From the NCBI GenBank assembly GCA_018903055.1, contig JAHIPW010000021.1:1-8590 (forward strand): a DNA stretch of 8,590 nt, read 5' to 3'. Shown in pieces: positions 1-5,824 of this stretch. The notes below the pieces were generated by a model. The model was not told the origin of the DNA, searched no databases, and saw nothing but the letters and a program-made list of their open reading frames with translations. The stretch is from a bacterium (GTDB lineage: Bacteria; UBP18; UBA7526). The position numbers were made by a program, and so were the translations under genes. Every line of letters starts with the position of its first letter. Within the stretch, counting starts at the first letter, position 1.

Positions 1-100
1 AAAGCTTGCCCCGTTTCTGTCTAGCGACAGATAACGGCGCGCTAAAGCTTGCCCCGTTTCTGTCTAGCGACAGATAACGGCGCGCTAAAGCTTGCCCCGT
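1..100. repeat. 43-bp tandem repeat with hairpin-forming units
   Basis: Two complete identical 43-bp units (1-43 and 44-86) are followed by the first 14 bases of a third (87-100). Each unit begins AAAGCTTGCCCCGT. Each contains the self-complementary core CTGTC-TAGC-GACAG, flanked by CCGTT and TAACGG, so every copy can fold into a near-perfect hairpin with a TAGC loop. The array starts at base 1 and may extend to the left. There are no variable spacers, so it is not a CRISPR array. Its function is unknown. Confidence 0.9.
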
Positions 101-200
101 CTTTTACTTATTGAAGTTCCGATACCTTAAAATGAGTCTTCGTGGCTAGCGCCACTGGAAGCCTCTTTTGCTTATTGAAGTCCCGATACCTCAAAATAGG
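101..200. repeat. Duplicated ~36-bp element around a TAGC-loop hairpin
   Basis: Positions 101-136 and 165-200 are near-identical direct copies with only a few differences; both carry CTTATTGAAGT, CCGATACCT and AAAAT. Between them, 138-161 can fold into a hairpin (CTTC/GAAG and GTGGC/GCCAC with loop TAGC and a 2-nt bulge), the same loop as in the tandem repeat to the left. The second copy runs directly into the ribosome binding site of the response regulator. A related copy lies at 6616-6644, before tRNA-Pro. Confidence 0.8.
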
Positions 201-209
201 AGAATAAAT

Positions 210-602
210 ATGGCACAGGGAGCAAACATTCTAGTTGTTGATGATGAGCAGGTTATTCTGGATCTTTTTTCCAGAGTCTTGGGTACCAGGGGACATAAGA
301 TCACCACAGCAAAGGATGGCTATCAGGCAATAGAGGAAGTAAAGAAAGGTAAATTCGATATCATCTTCCTGGACATTGTTATGCCGGGAATAAATGGCCT
401 GGAGACCTATAAGAAGATTAAAGAAGTCGATCCTAATGCCCATACCATTATGATGACCGGTTACTCTGTAGCAGAACTTGTTGAACAGGCTTTATTAGAA
501 GGGGTTCAGGATTGTCTGCATAAGCCATTCGACATTATGGAGATTATGAAGACCGTGGAGAAGGTTTTAGAAATTAAGAAGTTAGAAGGGGACAAAAAAT
601 AG
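210..602 (+). CDS. Single-domain CheY-like response regulator
   Basis: A receiver domain that fills the whole 130-residue protein, with no DNA-binding or enzymatic output domain. The expected residues are present: acidic pair D11-D12 (VVDDE), phospho-acceptor D55 (FLDIVMPG), T83 (MMTG) and K105 (HKPF). Such proteins take a phosphoryl group from a histidine kinase and act by binding a partner, or serve as phosphorelay intermediates. No kinase is encoded in the window, so the partner is unknown. The ATG at 210 is chosen because AGGAG (198-202) lies 7 nt upstream. A TTG further up at 168 would put the start inside the duplicated repeat and add residues unlike a receiver domain. A hairpin follows at 663-686. 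Confidence 0.93.
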   Translation: MAQGANILVVDDEQVILDLFSRVLGTRGHKITTAKDGYQAIEEVKKGKFDIIFLDIVMPGINGLETYKKIKEVDPNAHTIMMTGYSVAELVEQALLEGVQDCLHKPFDIMEIMKTVEKVLEIKKLEGDKK

Positions 603-662
603 ATACGAATTAACACGAATTTAAAAATGCACCGGAGCAGAATAAAGCCCTGCCCTTCTCCA

Positions 663-686
663 CCCCGCTCCCCTACGAGGGCGGGG
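663..686 (+). terminator. GC-rich hairpin after the response regulator
   Basis: CCCCGC (663-668) pairs with GCGGGG (681-686), and the stem continues with CCC/GGG across a bulged T, closing a loop of about CTACGA. No clean T-run follows (TTCACTTTC), so this is a possible terminator or RNA-stabilising hairpin rather than a textbook intrinsic terminator. It lies between the response regulator stop and tRNA-Leu. Confidence 0.4.
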
Positions 687-733
687 TTCACTTTCAAAGA
701 TTGCCGCGGTGGTGGAATCCCGCACCATTTTAG

Positions 734-820
734 GGGCGAGTGGCGGAACTGGTAGACGCGCATGGTTCAGGGCCATGTGGTAGTAATATCGTGGAGGTTC
801 GAATCCTCTCTCGCCCACCA
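734..820 (+). tRNA. tRNA-Leu (anticodon CAG)
   Basis: An 87-nt class II tRNA. Acceptor GGGCGAG (734-740) pairs with CTCGCCC (810-816), followed by discriminator A817 and encoded CCA (818-820). The anticodon stem CATGG/CCATG closes the loop TTCAGGG, with CAG at 768-770 reading the Leu codon CUG. A long variable arm and a GAGG-TTCGAAT-CCTC T arm are present. The gene is flanked by an inverted copy of AAATGGTGCGG (around 719-730 and 860-870). Confidence 0.96.
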
Positions 821-859
821 TATTGAAAATTTCTTCAGAGTCATTAGAATTACTAAGCC

Positions 860-906
860 AAATGGTGCGGAGCAGGCGGGTCTCCCGCGGCACCATTTCT
901 GTTTTT
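860..906 (+). terminator. Nested hairpin with T-run after tRNA-Leu
   Basis: Outer arms AAATGGTGC (860-868) and GCACCATTT (890-898) enclose an inner stem GCGGG-TCT-CCCGC (876-888), and GTTTTT follows at 901-906. This is consistent with a rho-independent terminator for the tRNA-Leu transcript. The outer arm is also found inverted upstream of the tRNA (722-730), so the hairpin may instead belong to a small repeat. Confidence 0.5.
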
Positions 907-944
907 CTTGCAAATTTAACCAAGATATGATAAGTTAATAAAAT

Positions 945-1400
945 ATGAAGATTGTTGCCACCAATCGAAAGGCGCTCTATAACTATCATATCCTGGATAG
1001 TTTCGAGGCCGGGATGGTATTAAGGGGCAGCGAGGTGAAGTCCCTGCGCCTGGGGAGGGTGAGCCTGAGGGAGAGTTTTGCGAAAGCCGAAGGGAATGAG
1101 GTCTTTATATATAACTTACATATTACTCCCTATATCCATCAGAGTATTCCCGGCCCAGAACCCACCAGACCCAGAAAGCTCCTCCTCCATAAAAGGGAGA
1201 TAAAGAGATTAATTGGTCTGACAAGCCAGAAGGGTCTGACCTTAGTTCCCTTAAAGATTTACTTTAAGGCGGGAAGGGCAAAAGTTGAGATTGCCTTAGT
1301 AAAGGGTAAGAAAAAGTACGACAAGAGGGAGAAGTTAAAGAAAAAGGCCGTTCAGAGGGAGATGACACGAGCACTAAAAAGTAGAAGAGTAGGAAAGTAG
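945..1400 (+). CDS. smpB: SsrA-binding protein SmpB
   Basis: SmpB binds tmRNA, delivers it with EF-Tu to the A site of stalled ribosomes and occupies the decoding centre in place of an anticodon. The 151-residue length is normal. Family landmarks run in order: NRKALYNYHI near the N terminus, AGMVLRGSEVKSLR, the RKLLLHKREIKRL helix, and KGLTLVPLKIYFKAGRAKVE leading into LVKGKKKYDKRE. The C-terminal tail is very basic (KKKAVQREMTRALKSRRVGK), as needed to enter the mRNA channel. The ATG at 945 begins the conserved N terminus, but only a weak ribosome binding site is visible before it. The partner gene ssrA starts 122 nt downstream on the same strand. Confidence 0.97.
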   Translation: MKIVATNRKALYNYHILDSFEAGMVLRGSEVKSLRLGRVSLRESFAKAEGNEVFIYNLHITPYIHQSIPGPEPTRPRKLLLHKREIKRLIGLTSQKGLTLVPLKIYFKAGRAKVEIALVKGKKKYDKREKLKKKAVQREMTRALKSRRVGK

Positions 1401-1405
1401 AAGAG

Positions 1406-1513
1406 TATCAGATTATCAGAATACCAGATGGAGAAGGTCAGTTATCAGAAGGCCAGATGGAATCTGATATTCTGAATTCTCATTCTGATGGTCTGATATA
1501 CTGATAATCTGTA
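1406..1513. repeat. 108-bp imperfect palindrome between smpB and ssrA
   Basis: The outer arms are exact: CAGATTATCAG (1409-1419) and CTGATAATCTG (1501-1511). Inside are several more copies of TATCAGA, CCAGATGG and their complements TCTGATA and ATTCTGA, so most of the 108 bp can fold into one long interrupted hairpin. It fills almost the whole gap between smpB and ssrA and must contain or overlap the ssrA promoter if ssrA has its own. Possible -10-like words TATACT (1497-1502) and GATAAT (1503-1508) are present, but I see no good -35 match. Confidence 0.75.
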
Positions 1514-1522
1514 GAAAGAAAG

Positions 1523-1915
1523 GGGGGCGAAAAGGTTTCGACAGGGATATTTGATCTAAAAGGAGCATGCCGGCCTCGTCAGGTCGCCGTCCCTAACGGG
1601 ATCCTGAAGTCCCAACTTTGTTGGGGCTGAAGGGTAAAATACCTGGCAAAAACTTAATTGCCAACGAGCAGTTAGCTTACGCCTGCTAAAGAGCAGGCGC
1701 GCTCCTCCCATCTTGTCTGTGGAATGGGATGTGGGCGTCAGAGACACAGGATAGTCTCCCCTTCTCGTTTGAGGGATAGGAGATGAAAATTCATCAAACT
1801 GGTTCCGATCAATCCCACTAACAGGAGTGATCGGGATGAGAAAAAAATGTTGGCTAAGCATGTAGGGCCTTTAGAAAGATGTTCTTGGACACGGGTTCGA
1901 TTCCCGTCGCCTCCA
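1523..1915 (+). ncRNA. ssrA: Transfer-messenger RNA (tmRNA)
   Basis: tmRNA charges with alanine, enters stalled ribosomes with SmpB and encodes a short degradation tag. The 5' end GGGGGCG (1523-1529), followed by AAAAGGTTTCGAC, and the 3' end GGGTTCGATTCCC-GT-CGCCTCC (to 1914) match the conserved tRNA-like domain; the two acceptor strands pair over 7 bp with one G-U. Discriminator A1915 is followed by CGC, so CCA is not encoded. AGCATGCCGG near the 5' side is also typical. The likely resume codon is GCC at 1660, preceded by TTAATT (TTAGTC in E. coli). It opens the frame ANEQLAYAC, with TAA at 1687-1689 in the tip of a perfect hairpin, CGCCTGCT-AAAG-AGCAGGCG (1680-1699). Length is about 393 nt before CCA addition. 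Confidence 0.95.
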
Positions 1916-1940
1916 CGCTATAATATATTTCTTGAATAAT

Positions 1941-2035
1941 CACAGATTCAAACGGATTTAAGCAGATGCAAACGGATAAATCGTTGTGAAGAGAATCTGT
2001 CTACATCCGCAATAATCTGTCTGCATCCGCTTTTT
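1941..2035 (+). terminator. Imperfect inverted repeat ending in T5 after ssrA
   Basis: The left half (1941-1978) has CAGATT, CGGAT and GCAGATG. The right half (1993-2030) has two copies of AATCTGTCT-CATCCGC in complementary orientation, followed by TTTTT at 2031-2035. The arrangement can fold into a long interrupted stem and could end ssrA transcription. The same words (GCAGAT, CGGATG/CATCCG) recur after the amidase gene at 3541-3605, so it may be a dispersed repeat. Confidence 0.45.
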
Positions 2036-2058
2036 GCCGAACGAAGTGAGGCTTTTTT
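2036..2058 (+). terminator. Small hairpin plus T6 in the amidase leader
   Basis: GCC-GA-AC-GAA-GT-GA-GGC (2036-2052) can fold with GCC/GGC and AC/GT pairs around tandem G-A mismatches and a GAA loop. TTTTTT follows at 2053-2058, just 4 nt before the Shine-Dalgarno site of the amidase. It may end upstream transcription or act as an attenuator. The stem is short, so this is tentative. Confidence 0.35.
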
Positions 2059-2072
2059 ATGAGGGAGAAATG

Positions 2073-3539
2073 GTGAAGAAAATTTTGATTGGGCTAATGG
2101 TCACAGCCCTCATAACATTAGTTGCCTTGCCTCTCCTGGCTCAGCAAGAAGAAATCAGGGTCATCTACGATGAGGGTCAGGCACAGGCAACCATAAAGTC
2201 CCTCACCTTTCAGGGAACGAACTTCATTTATTTAAAAGAGATGGTCAATCTCTTCCGGCTTGATCTAGAATGGGAGGCCATTACCAAGAAGGTTATTCTG
2301 ACTTCTGGACCCGACCAGGTCATCTTCTTCGTGGGCAGCTCTCAGATCATGGTCAATGATAGAATCAAAAAGATCATTCAGCCTCCCCGCTTTAGCAATG
2401 GAGCCATTGTTTTGCCCGTAGAGTTCCTGAGTGAAATCCTGGATGGGGTCTTAAAAGCCAAAATCGACTGGGATCCCAAGACGAGGATCTTGAAGGTCAG
2501 CGGGGGAAGGCTCAATGTCCGGGAAGTGAGACATTCCTCCTATCTCGATTCCACAAGAATTGTCATCGATCTCTTAAAGCCTTTGAATTATAGGGTGAGA
2601 AAAGATCTTCCTGCCCAGGTCACTATAGATATCTATGATGGGGAGTGCAATCCGGATCAGCTATCTCTGGAGATAAACGATGGCCGGGTAAAAAACATCC
2701 AGGCCTTCCAGCTCCCCAATGCTACTCAGATAGTAATAAAATTGCCTAAAGATCTCCCCTACAAGGATTTCACCCTAAAAAATCCCGATCGCATCATCTT
2801 AGACATCAACCCTCCCCAGAAGAGGTTGGGTTACAAGATCACCACCATCGTTATCGATCCGGGACATGGAGGGAAGGATCCGGGAGCCATAGGTAGAGGG
2901 GGGACAAGAGAGAAGGATGTTGTCCTGGCCATTGCCAAGGAATTAAAGAATCTAGTTAGTGAGAGACTGGGAATAAGGGTGGTCTTAACCAGGACCGGGG
3001 ACTACTTCGTTCCCTTGAGAGAGCGCACCGCTATGGCAAATAATGAGAAAGCCAACCTATTCATCTCCATCCATGCCAATGCCGCTCTGGGAAGAGCGCG
3101 CGGGGAAGGCTTTGAGACCTACTACCATTCCCTGGCCTTAACCAAAGAGGCCAAGGCAGTAGCCAGGTTTGAGAATTCGGCCATTAAGCTGGAAAAGGGA
3201 AGTGAAGAGCCTATGGATCAGGCGGAGTTCATCCTGTGGGATATGGCCCACAATACTTATTTGAATGAGAGCAGTGAGCTGGCCATTCTGGTTCAGGAGG
3301 AGCTAAGTAAGAAACTAAAAATTAGGAATAGAAAAGTGGGCCAGGCCCACTTCTATGTCCTATCTGGAGCAGATATGCCTTCTATTCTGGTGGAGGTGGC
3401 CTTCATCTCTAACCCCAGAGAGGAGAATATGTTGAGGAACCCCGATTTTCAAAAGAGGGTGGCAGAAGGTCTATATAATGCTATCGTCGTCTATAAACGA
3501 AGCTATGAGAGAAGTATGGGCCTAGTAGGCGCAGATTAG
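2073..3539 (+). CDS. Exported N-acetylmuramoyl-L-alanine amidase (AMIN + Amidase_3)
   Basis: A zinc amidase that cleaves the bond between N-acetylmuramic acid and L-alanine in peptidoglycan, outside the cytoplasmic membrane. The 488 residues hold a signal peptide (about 1-23, ending LPLLA). Next is a region resembling the Cu-amine-oxidase N-terminal/stalk domain (about 24-145, with repeated IYLKEMV and IVLPVEF motifs). An AMIN domain (about 147-250), which usually directs such enzymes to wall or septum, precedes Amidase_3 (about 258-476). Zinc ligands H265 (DPGHGG), E280 (TREKD) and H334 (SIHAN) and catalytic E441 (VEVAF) are all present, so it should be active. GTG at 2073 is chosen because AGGGAG (2062-2067) sits 5 nt away; ATG at 2070 is the alternative but would be only 2 nt from it. 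Confidence 0.93.
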   Translation: MKKILIGLMVTALITLVALPLLAQQEEIRVIYDEGQAQATIKSLTFQGTNFIYLKEMVNLFRLDLEWEAITKKVILTSGPDQVIFFVGSSQIMVNDRIKKIIQPPRFSNGAIVLPVEFLSEILDGVLKAKIDWDPKTRILKVSGGRLNVREVRHSSYLDSTRIVIDLLKPLNYRVRKDLPAQVTIDIYDGECNPDQLSLEINDGRVKNIQAFQLPNATQIVIKLPKDLPYKDFTLKNPDRIILDINPPQKRLGYKITTIVIDPGHGGKDPGAIGRGGTREKDVVLAIAKELKNLVSERLGIRVVLTRTGDYFVPLRERTAMANNEKANLFISIHANAALGRARGEGFETYYHSLALTKEAKAVARFENSAIKLEKGSEEPMDQAEFILWDMAHNTYLNESSELAILVQEELSKKLKIRNRKVGQAHFYVLSGADMPSILVEVAFISNPREENMLRNPDFQKRVAEGLYNAIVVYKRSYERSMGLVGAD

Positions 3540-3540
3540 C

Positions 3541-3605
3541 GCAGATGGCAAGGGAGAGTAAACGGGATAGAGACGCAGATGCCGGATGCGCTTCGCTGAC
3601 ATCCG
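3541..3605. repeat. GCAGATG/CATCCG repeat between amidase and GerMN genes
   Basis: GCGCAGATGG near the amidase stop and GACGCAGATGCCGGATG further on repeat the words found at 1941-2030. CGGATG (3583-3588) and CATCCG (3600-3605) form a hairpin around a loop containing GCGCTTCGC. No T-run follows, so termination here is not supported and the amidase and GerMN genes could still be co-transcribed. Confidence 0.45.
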
Positions 3606-3658
3606 AGAGAGCACGAATATCAAGCAATGGCCGCAGATAAAAATGGGGGGGTAAATCT

Positions 3659-4204
3659 TTGAAGAGGAAAAGAATCGTAATAATTCTGGGAGTCTTGATT
3701 CTTTTAATTATTATTATTTTGATCTCCCAAAGGGAGAGGGTATTCTATCGCATTCCCTTCCTTGCTCCAGAGGAGAATGTCAAATTGGTTCGTCTCTATT
3801 TTGCCTCTCCAGATGCCGACTATCTCAAAGTTGAAGCACGAAGAATATTGAGAGAAAAGAGAATAACTGATGAGGCAAAGGTGCTGGTTAAGGAACTCAT
3901 CAATGGTCCCCGCGAGAACCTGGACCCCACCATCCCACCAGAGACCCAGTTGCGTGAACTATACATCGTTCCTGAGGAGAAATGTGCCTATTTGGATTTC
4001 AACCAGGCCTTCCAGACCAATCATCCTGGCGGAAGTGCCGGGGAGCTTCTCACCATCTATTCCCTGGTCAATACCCTGATAGACAATCTTGAGGGAATAG
4101 AGAGAGTTCAGATTTTAGTTGAGGGCAAGACCATCGAAACCCTGGCCGGCCATATCGATATTACCAGGCCTCTTCCTCGGGATAGCACAATTGTTGAGTA
4201 TTAG
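3659..4204 (+). CDS. Membrane-anchored GerMN-domain protein
   Basis: One transmembrane helix (residues 6-22, almost only I, L and V) after a basic start (MKRKR) anchors a GerMN domain (about 41-173) outside the membrane. Landmarks are VRLYFA (44-49), LVKELINGP (76-84), AYLDFNQAF (110-118), GGSAGELLTIYSLVNTL (124-140) and VQILVEGKTIETLAG (150-164). GerMN domains occur in Bacillus GerM, a sporulation/germination protein, and in the lipoprotein LpqB of actinobacteria. In non-sporulating lineages they are typically linked to the envelope, without a known reaction. The TTG start follows a run of seven Gs (3645-3651) by 7 nt, and no ATG or GTG fits the N terminus. Its position between the amidase and murI supports a cell-wall role (inference). 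Confidence 0.88.
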   Translation: MKRKRIVIILGVLILLIIIILISQRERVFYRIPFLAPEENVKLVRLYFASPDADYLKVEARRILREKRITDEAKVLVKELINGPRENLDPTIPPETQLRELYIVPEEKCAYLDFNQAFQTNHPGGSAGELLTIYSLVNTLIDNLEGIERVQILVEGKTIETLAGHIDITRPLPRDSTIVEY

Positions 4205-4215
4205 CGTACTTAGTT

Positions 4216-4292
4216 GATGCGTTTATGCGTTTATGCGTTTATGCGTTGATGAGTTGATGCATTTCGCATTCCGCTTAACGCATTCCGCTTTT
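4216..4292. repeat. 8-bp tandem array plus 14-bp direct repeat before murI
   Basis: Six consecutive octamers (4216-4263) are variants of TATGCGTT: GATGCGTT, three identical TATGCGTT, GATGAGTT and GATGCATT. They are followed by two 14-bp copies beginning CGCATTCCGCTT (4265-4278 and 4279-4292). AACGCAT at 4277-4283 is complementary to the ATGCGTT units, so the array can form alternative hairpins. Such an array may vary in copy number by slippage and lies 20 nt before murI. Confidence 0.85.
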
Positions 4293-4311
4293 ACCAAAGT
4301 AAGGATTGAAT

Positions 4312-5106
4312 ATGGATAATCGGCCCATTGGGGTCTTCGATTCTGGGGTAGGGGGGCTGAGCGTAGTAAAGGAGATCGTAAGACAACTTCCCCAGGAGGA
4401 TATTATTTATTTCGGGGATACCGCCCATCTTCCCTATGGTCCAAAAACCTCTCAAACCATCAAGCGTCTGGTTCGGGATAATGTCCGCTTCCTTCTCAAA
4501 AAGAAGGTAAAGGCCATCATCCTTGCCTGTCATACCGCATCCGCCTTTACCTTGGAAGAGATAAGGGAAGATAATCCCATCCCTATCATGGGAGTCATCG
4601 GTCCTGGGGCAGAAGAGGCCTTGAGGGTTACTAAGAACAGGCGAATCGGGGTAATCGGAACCTATGGGACCATAAGAAGCGGGGCATATGCCAAGGAGTT
4701 GAAGAGATTAGAACCTGAGGCCTCTGTGATTGAAAAGCCCTGTCCCCTCTTCGTTCCCCTGGTGGAGGAAGGCTGGATAAAAAAAGAAGCGACCCGTCTC
4801 ATTATCAGGGAGTATCTGGAGCCTTTAAAAGAGGAAGGGATAGATACCCTCATCCTGGGTTGTACCCACTATCCCCTTTTGAAAGAAGAGATTGCTCGGG
4901 TTATGGGAGAGGTATACCTGATCGATTCTGCCCGGGCAACCGTTGCCCAGATGAGGGGAATATTAGAAGGAAAGAATCTTCTAACAAGGAAAGAGGTTTC
5001 CAGACATTCCTTCTTTGTGAGCGATGCTCCAGAGAAGTTTGCTCGCCTGGGCCGGATATTTTTAGGGAAAGAGATTGAAAAGGTGGAGAAAGTAAATGCG
5101 TACTGA
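4312..5106 (+). CDS. murI: Glutamate racemase MurI
   Basis: Converts L-glutamate to D-glutamate for the peptidoglycan stem peptide, in the cytoplasm and without a cofactor. The 264 residues are full length. The Asp/Glu racemase signatures are present: D10 in FDSGVGG, catalytic C73 in ACHTAS and catalytic C184 in GCTHYPL, with PYGPK at 41-45. The first cysteine motif reads ACHTAS where most family members have ACNTA(S/T); the Asn next to the cysteine is replaced by His. ATG at 4312 is chosen over the TTG at 4306 because TAAGGA (4300-4305) is 6 nt upstream. The 3' end overlaps rph by 11 nt, suggesting translational coupling. Confidence 0.96.
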   Translation: MDNRPIGVFDSGVGGLSVVKEIVRQLPQEDIIYFGDTAHLPYGPKTSQTIKRLVRDNVRFLLKKKVKAIILACHTASAFTLEEIREDNPIPIMGVIGPGAEEALRVTKNRRIGVIGTYGTIRSGAYAKELKRLEPEASVIEKPCPLFVPLVEEGWIKKEATRLIIREYLEPLKEEGIDTLILGCTHYPLLKEEIARVMGEVYLIDSARATVAQMRGILEGKNLLTRKEVSRHSFFVSDAPEKFARLGRIFLGKEIEKVEKVNAY

Positions 5107-5824
5107 TGGCAGAGCACCAGATAGAATGCGTAAGGTAAAGATTACCAGGAACTATATCAAGCCTGCCGAGGGCTCCTGTCTCATCGAGGTGGGGGAGACT
5201 AAGGTCATCTGCACCGCTTCTATTGAGAAGAAGGTTCCTCCTTTCTTGAGGGGCTTGGGGGAGGGGTGGATTACTGCAGAGTATGGAATGTTGCCGAGGG
5301 CTACATCGGATAGGTCGTCTCGCGAAGCATCCCGGGGACGAATTGGTGGAAGGACCCATGAGATTCAGAGGCTGATCGGCAGGTCCTTAAGAGCAGTAGT
5401 TGATTTAAAGGCCTTGGGAGAAAGAACCATCTGGTTGGATTGCGATGTCATTCAGGCAGATGGGGGGACGAGAACGGCGAGTATTACCGGGGCCTTCGTT
5501 ACCTTAATCGATGCCCTGAAATGGCTGAAAAAAGAGGGTAAGCTAACCTCTTGGCCCATAAGAGACTTTGTGGCTGCTACCAGCGTAGGAATTGTGGATA
5601 ATAATGTCCTTCTTGACCTAACATATGAAGAGGACTCCAAAGCAAGTGTCGATATTAATGTAGTCATGACGGGAGAAGGGAAGTTCGTTGAGGTTCAGGG
5701 GACAGCAGAGGAGCACCCCTTCACAGAGTCCGAGATGGATAAGTTGATAGACTTAGCGAAGAAAGGGATTGGAGAATTAATCGCTATCCAGAGAGAGGTT
5801 TTAGGAAAGCTTCCGTGCAAATAG
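5096..5824 (+). CDS. rph: Ribonuclease PH
   Basis: A phosphate-dependent 3'-5' exoribonuclease that trims the 3' ends of tRNA precursors in the cytoplasm; the family forms hexameric rings. The 242-residue length is typical. Phosphate-binding R86 lies in [16 protein letters not shown] and R126 in GGTRT, and the acidic pair D180 and D186 lies in [13 protein letters not shown]. The N terminus [15 protein letters not shown] is that of the family. ATG at 5096 lies inside the end of murI, with a purine-rich GGTGGAG (5082-5088) upstream. The end overlaps rdgB by 10 nt. The rph-rdgB order is common in many bacteria and links RNA processing with nucleotide pool cleaning. Confidence 0.97.
   Translation: MRTDGRAPDRMRKVKITRNYIKPAEGSCLIEVGETKVICTASIEKKVPPFLRGLGEGWITAEYGMLPRATSDRSSREASRGRIGGRTHEIQRLIGRSLRAVVDLKALGERTIWLDCDVIQADGGTRTASITGAFVTLIDALKWLKKEGKLTSWPIRDFVAATSVGIVDNNVLLDLTYEEDSKASVDINVVMTGEGKFVEVQGTAEEHPFTESEMDKLIDLAKKGIGELIAIQREVLGKLPCK

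Noticed and set aside
1-100. CRISPR array at the left edge
   Set aside because: The 43-bp units are directly adjacent and identical with no variable spacers; they are a plain tandem repeat.
168-209. Longer response regulator starting at TTG 168
   Set aside because: This would translate part of the duplicated repeat, and the ATG at 210 has an AGGAG site 7 nt upstream and starts the receiver fold as expected.
621-989. Minus-strand 122-codon open frame over tRNA-Leu
   Set aside because: It reads through the tRNA and the smpB start on the opposite strand and has no recognisable protein features.
1645-1689. Longer tmRNA tag starting at GGC 1645
   Set aside because: The same frame is open from 1645 (G-K-N-L-I before ANEQLAYAC), but TTAATT-GCC-AAC at 1660 matches the known resume context better. 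I cannot fully exclude the longer tag.
1556-1861. Minus-strand 101-codon open frame
   Set aside because: It lies entirely antisense to the tmRNA gene; conservation there is explained by the RNA.
3583-3605. Terminator after the amidase gene
   Set aside because: The hairpin has no T-run after it, so I record it only as part of a repeat.
4901-5359. Minus-strand 152-codon open frame
   Set aside because: It runs antisense to the murI end and rph start, whose motifs are unmistakable; the translation is low in complexity and has no family features.
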